Origin: a bacterium
GTDB lineage: Bacteria > Actinomycetota > Acidimicrobiia > Acidimicrobiales > CATQHL01
Reading direction: 5' to 3'
Assembly: GCA_028819945.1 (NCBI GenBank)
Contig: JAPPKQ010000283.1
Span: 1-6,792 of the forward strand
DNA length: 6,792 bases
A program made the position numbers and the translations under genes. Below the pieces are notes generated by a model. That model was not told the origin of the DNA. It did not search any database and worked only from the letters and a program-made list of their open reading frames with translations. Below are positions 4,229-6,792 of this stretch, piece by piece; within the stretch, counting starts at the first letter, position 1; each line of letters begins with the position of its first letter.

Positions 4229-6792
4229 ATGGCCTCAGCCACCTCGCCGAAGCGGGTCGTCATCGTCGAATCGCCCACCAAGGCCACGACGATCGCCCGC
4301 TTCCTGGACGACAGCTACACCGTGGAGTCGTCCCGCGGCCACATCCGCGATCTCCCGACCAAGGCCTCGGAGATCCCCAAGGCCTACCAGGCCGAGCCGT
4401 GGGCGCGCCTGGGAATCGATGTGGAGAACGACTTCAAGCCGCTCTACGTGCTGAACAGCGACAAGAAGAAGACGGTGGCGTCGCTCAAGAAGCTCGTCGC
4501 CACGGCCGACGAGCTCTATCTGGCCACCGACGAGGATCGCGAGGGCGAGGCCATCGCCTGGCACCTGCTGCAGGTCCTCTCGCCCCCGCAACGGGTGACG
4601 GTGCGCCGGCTGGTGTTCCACGAGATCACTCCCGATGCCATCCGCTCCGCGTTGGCGAGCCCCCGGGAGATCGACCGGCGGCTCGTGGACGCGCAGGAGG
4701 CCCGCCGGCTGCTCGACCGGCTCTACGGCTACGAGGTCTCGCCGGTGCTGTGGAAGAAGGTGGCTCCTCGACTGTCGGCCGGGCGGGTTCAGAGCGTGGC
4801 GACCAGGATCGTCGTCGAGCGCGAGCGCGAGCGCATGGCGTTCGTGCCGGCCGGCTACTGGTCGCTCGACGTCACCGCGGCGACGGGGGTCGGCGAGCGG
4901 TTCGGCATGGCCGCGACCGCGGTCGACGGTGCCCGGATCGCGACCGGCCGGGACTTCGGTGCCGACGGGAAGCTGCGCGCCGGGAATGTCGTCACCCTCG
5001 ACGGGCCGGCGGCGCGCCGGCTGGCCGAGGAATTGGACGGCGGGACCGCAGAGGTGACGTCTGTGGTGGCCAAGCCCTACCGGCGCCGCCCGGCGCCGCC
5101 GTTCATCACCTCCACGCTGCAGCAGGAGGCAGGGCGACGGCTGCGCCTGTCGGCCTCCGCCGTCATGCGCGTGGCCCAATCGCTCTACGAGCAGGGGTTC
5201 ATCACCTACATGCGGACCGATTCGGTCACGCTCGCGGAGGTGGCCCTGAAGGCCGCCCGCGCCGAGATCGCCGCGCGCCACGGCACGGAGTTCCTGCCGT
5301 CGAAGCCGCGCCAGTACCGCAGCAAGGTCCGCAACGCTCAGGAGGCGCACGAGGCGATCCGGCCCGCCGGCGAGGAATTCGCCTCCCCCGAGTCGTTGCG
5401 CGGGCGACTGTCCCCGGTGGAGGCGGACGTCTACGGGCTCATCTGGCGCCGCACGCTCGCCTCGCAGATGACCGACGTCACCGGTGAGACCGTCACGATC
5501 GAGGCTGCGGCGCAGCTCGCGAGCGGACCCGAGGTCAGACTCGCCACCTCGGGCACGGTGATCGCCCACGAGGGGTTCAGGCGCGTCTGGGACCCCCAGC
5601 CGGCCGGTGCCGCGGGCGGGGCGAACGGCGGAGCGGGCGCGGAGGAGGCGCAGCGCCGCCTGCCACAGGTCGTGACCGGCGACGCGCTGGCGCTCTCGGC
5701 CCTGGAGGTGTCCAGCCACGAGACCCAGCCGCCCGCGCGATTCACCGAGGCCACGCTCGTCCGCCGGCTCGAGGAGTTGGGGGTGGGCCGGCCCTCCACG
5801 TACGCCACGATCATCACGACGATCACCGACCGCGGGTACGTCCGCAAGAAGGGAACGGCGCTGATCCCCACGTTCACCGCATTCAGCGTCGTGAGCCTGC
5901 TCGAGGGCCACTTCGGCGACTTCGTGGACTACGCCTTCACGGCCCGCATGGAGGACGACCTCGACGACATCGCCCGCGGCCGCCAGGAGTACCTTCCCTG
6001 GCTCTCGGTGTTCTACTTCGGCGCCGACGGTCATCCCGGCCTCAAGAGCCGGGTCTCGGACAATCTCGATGAGATCGATGTGCGGGCGGTCAACGCCGTG
6101 GCGATCGGCACCCACCCCGACGGGCGGCCCATCGAGGCACGGCTCGGGCGGTTCGGTCCGTACGTCACCTGCGGTGACGAGCGCGCCCAGCTCCCCGAGG
6201 ACACCTCACCGGACGAGGTGACGGTGGATCTGGTGCTGGAGCTGCTCAGCCGGCCGGCGACCGGCCGCTCGCTGGGGACCGATCCCGCTTCGGGCCTGCC
6301 GGTCACCGCTCGCGATGGTCGCTACGGGCCCTACGTGCAACTCGGCCCGCCGCCCGAGACGCCCGACGCCAAGGCGGAGAAGTTCGCCTCGCTGTTCAGT
6401 TCGATGACTCTCGAGGACGTCACGCTGTCCGATGCGCTGCGGCTCCTCAGCCTGCCGCGGACCGTCGGGGCGGACCCCGCCGACGGCGTCGAGATCACGA
6501 CGCAGGCAGGGCGGTTCGGGCCCTACGTGAAGAAGGGGTCCGAGACCCGTTCGCTGGTGACCGAGGAGCAGATCTTCGAGATCGGCCTCGAGGAGTGCCT
6601 CACGCTGCTGGCGCAGCCGCGCCGCGGGCGCGGTCGGGAGCCCAAGCCGCCGCTGCGGGAACTCGGGGACGATCCGGTCACCGGCCGCCCGCTCGTGATC
6701 CGTGACGGTCGCTACGGCCCGTACGTCACCGACGGGGAGACGAATGCGTCGCTGCGCGCGGGTGATGCGCCCGAGACCCTCACCCCGCAGCG
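4229..6792 (+). CDS. topA: DNA topoisomerase I (type IA), 3' end beyond window
   Basis: Type IA topoisomerase I relaxes negative supercoils by cutting and passing one DNA strand. The 854 codons here run off the right edge. The N-terminal TOPRIM domain has E14 (VIVESPTKA) and the metal-binding D101-E-D103-R-E105. SAGRVQS is at 184-190. The catalytic tyrosine is Y327 in FITYMRTDS, with R329 beside it (E. coli Y319/R321). AHEAIRP holds H374, and GRPSTYAT is at 520-527. An Ala/Gly-rich insert lies near 458-471. The C-terminal part has four copies of GR(F/Y)GPYV starting at 640, 697, 761 and 827, marking tandem TopA C-terminal repeats. No cysteine zinc-ribbon is seen, as in mycobacterial TopA. A Lys-rich tail is expected past the window. 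The start ATG has no ribosome site but suits leaderless expression. The frame has no stop within the window. Confidence 0.97.
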   Translation, partial: MASATSPKRVVIVESPTKATTIARFLDDSYTVESSRGHIRDLPTKASEIPKAYQAEPWARLGIDVENDFKPLYVLNSDKKKTVASLKKLVATADELYLATDEDREGEAIAWHLLQVLSPPQRVTVRRLVFHEITPDAIRSALASPREIDRRLVDAQEARRLLDRLYGYEVSPVLWKKVAPRLSAGRVQSVATRIVVERERERMAFVPAGYWSLDVTAATGVGERFGMAATAVDGARIATGRDFGADGKLRAGNVVTLDGPAARRLAEELDGGTAEVTSVVAKPYRRRPAPPFITSTLQQEAGRRLRLSASAVMRVAQSLYEQGFITYMRTDSVTLAEVALKAARAEIAARHGTEFLPSKPRQYRSKVRNAQEAHEAIRPAGEEFASPESLRGRLSPVEADVYGLIWRRTLASQMTDVTGETVTIEAAAQLASGPEVRLATSGTVIAHEGFRRVWDPQPAGAAGGANGGAGAEEAQRRLPQVVTGDALALSALEVSSHETQPPARFTEATLVRRLEELGVGRPSTYATIITTITDRGYVRKKGTALIPTFTAFSVVSLLEGHFGDFVDYAFTARMEDDLDDIARGRQEYLPWLSVFYFGADGHPGLKSRVSDNLDEIDVRAVNAVAIGTHPDGRPIEARLGRFGPYVTCGDERAQLPEDTSPDEVTVDLVLELLSRPATGRSLGTDPASGLPVTARDGRYGPYVQLGPPPETPDAKAEKFASLFSSMTLEDVTLSDALRLLSLPRTVGADPADGVEITTQAGRFGPYVKKGSETRSLVTEEQIFEIGLEECLTLLAQPRRGRGREPKPPLRELGDDPVTGRPLVIRDGRYGPYVTDGETNASLRAGDAPETLTPQ

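Noticed and set aside
4817..4834. Three tandem GAGCGC units
   Set aside because: They encode an Arg/Glu run in a TopA segment where such charged residues are usual, so this is codon use and not a repeat element.
4177..5487. Plus-strand open frame of 436 codons over the nhaA/topA junction
   Set aside because: It is in a different frame from topA, is low-complexity Arg/Gly/Ala-rich, and the topA frame carries the TOPRIM and tyrosine motifs.
4235..6115. Very long minus-strand open frame (626 codons) opposite topA
   Set aside because: Its composition is Arg/Gly/His/Asp-rich without recognisable domains, and it lies wholly antisense to a clear topA with all catalytic motifs. Long antisense frames are expected in GC-rich DNA.

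Overview
The window is GC-rich (around 70% by eye), gene-dense chromosomal DNA with six genes, all on the + strand, overlapping or closely spaced. Protein families and codon use point to an actinobacterium. A small DUF4244 pilin inside a Tad (Flp-type pilus) cluster, close to topA and with a zinc-finger-less TopA, fits this. Acidimicrobiia or a related high-GC lineage is my best guess, but the sequence alone does not fix the class. No RNA gene, CRISPR array, insertion sequence or phage gene is visible.

Region 1 (1-2052) is the distal half of a Tad pilus operon: the 3' part of a TadB-type inner-membrane platform gene, a complete TadC-type platform gene, a 73-residue DUF4244 pilin-like gene and a TadE-like pseudopilin gene. 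TadB/TadC and pilin/TadE are joined by 4-base start-stop overlaps. The pilin gene has the only consensus Shine-Dalgarno sequence found in the window. Both small proteins carry a class III prepilin cleavage signature, Gly followed by Glu at +5. The upstream genes expected in such a locus (TadA ATPase, Ssd/TadZ-like protein, prepilin peptidase) would lie to the left or elsewhere.

Region 2 (2150-2596) is one gene for a stand-alone HATPase_c protein of the RsbW/anti-sigma serine-kinase type, with no sigma factor or anti-anti-sigma gene beside it. Region 3 (2772-4211) is a Na+/H+ antiporter of the NhaA family with an acidic N-terminal extension. Region 4 (4229 to the right edge) is topA, DNA topoisomerase I, cut by the window end. 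It starts 17 bases after the nhaA stop, and its likely promoter lies so close to the ATG that the mRNA is probably leaderless. No ORF confined to the window represents this gene, because its frame stays open to the edge.

The first four genes work together in building an extracellular pilus. The other three (stress-type regulation, ion homeostasis, DNA supercoiling) appear to be separate units. Nothing here is clearly a new system. The points most worth a second look are the paired prepilin-like genes, the orphan anti-sigma-type kinase between the Tad operon and nhaA, and the leaderless start of topA.
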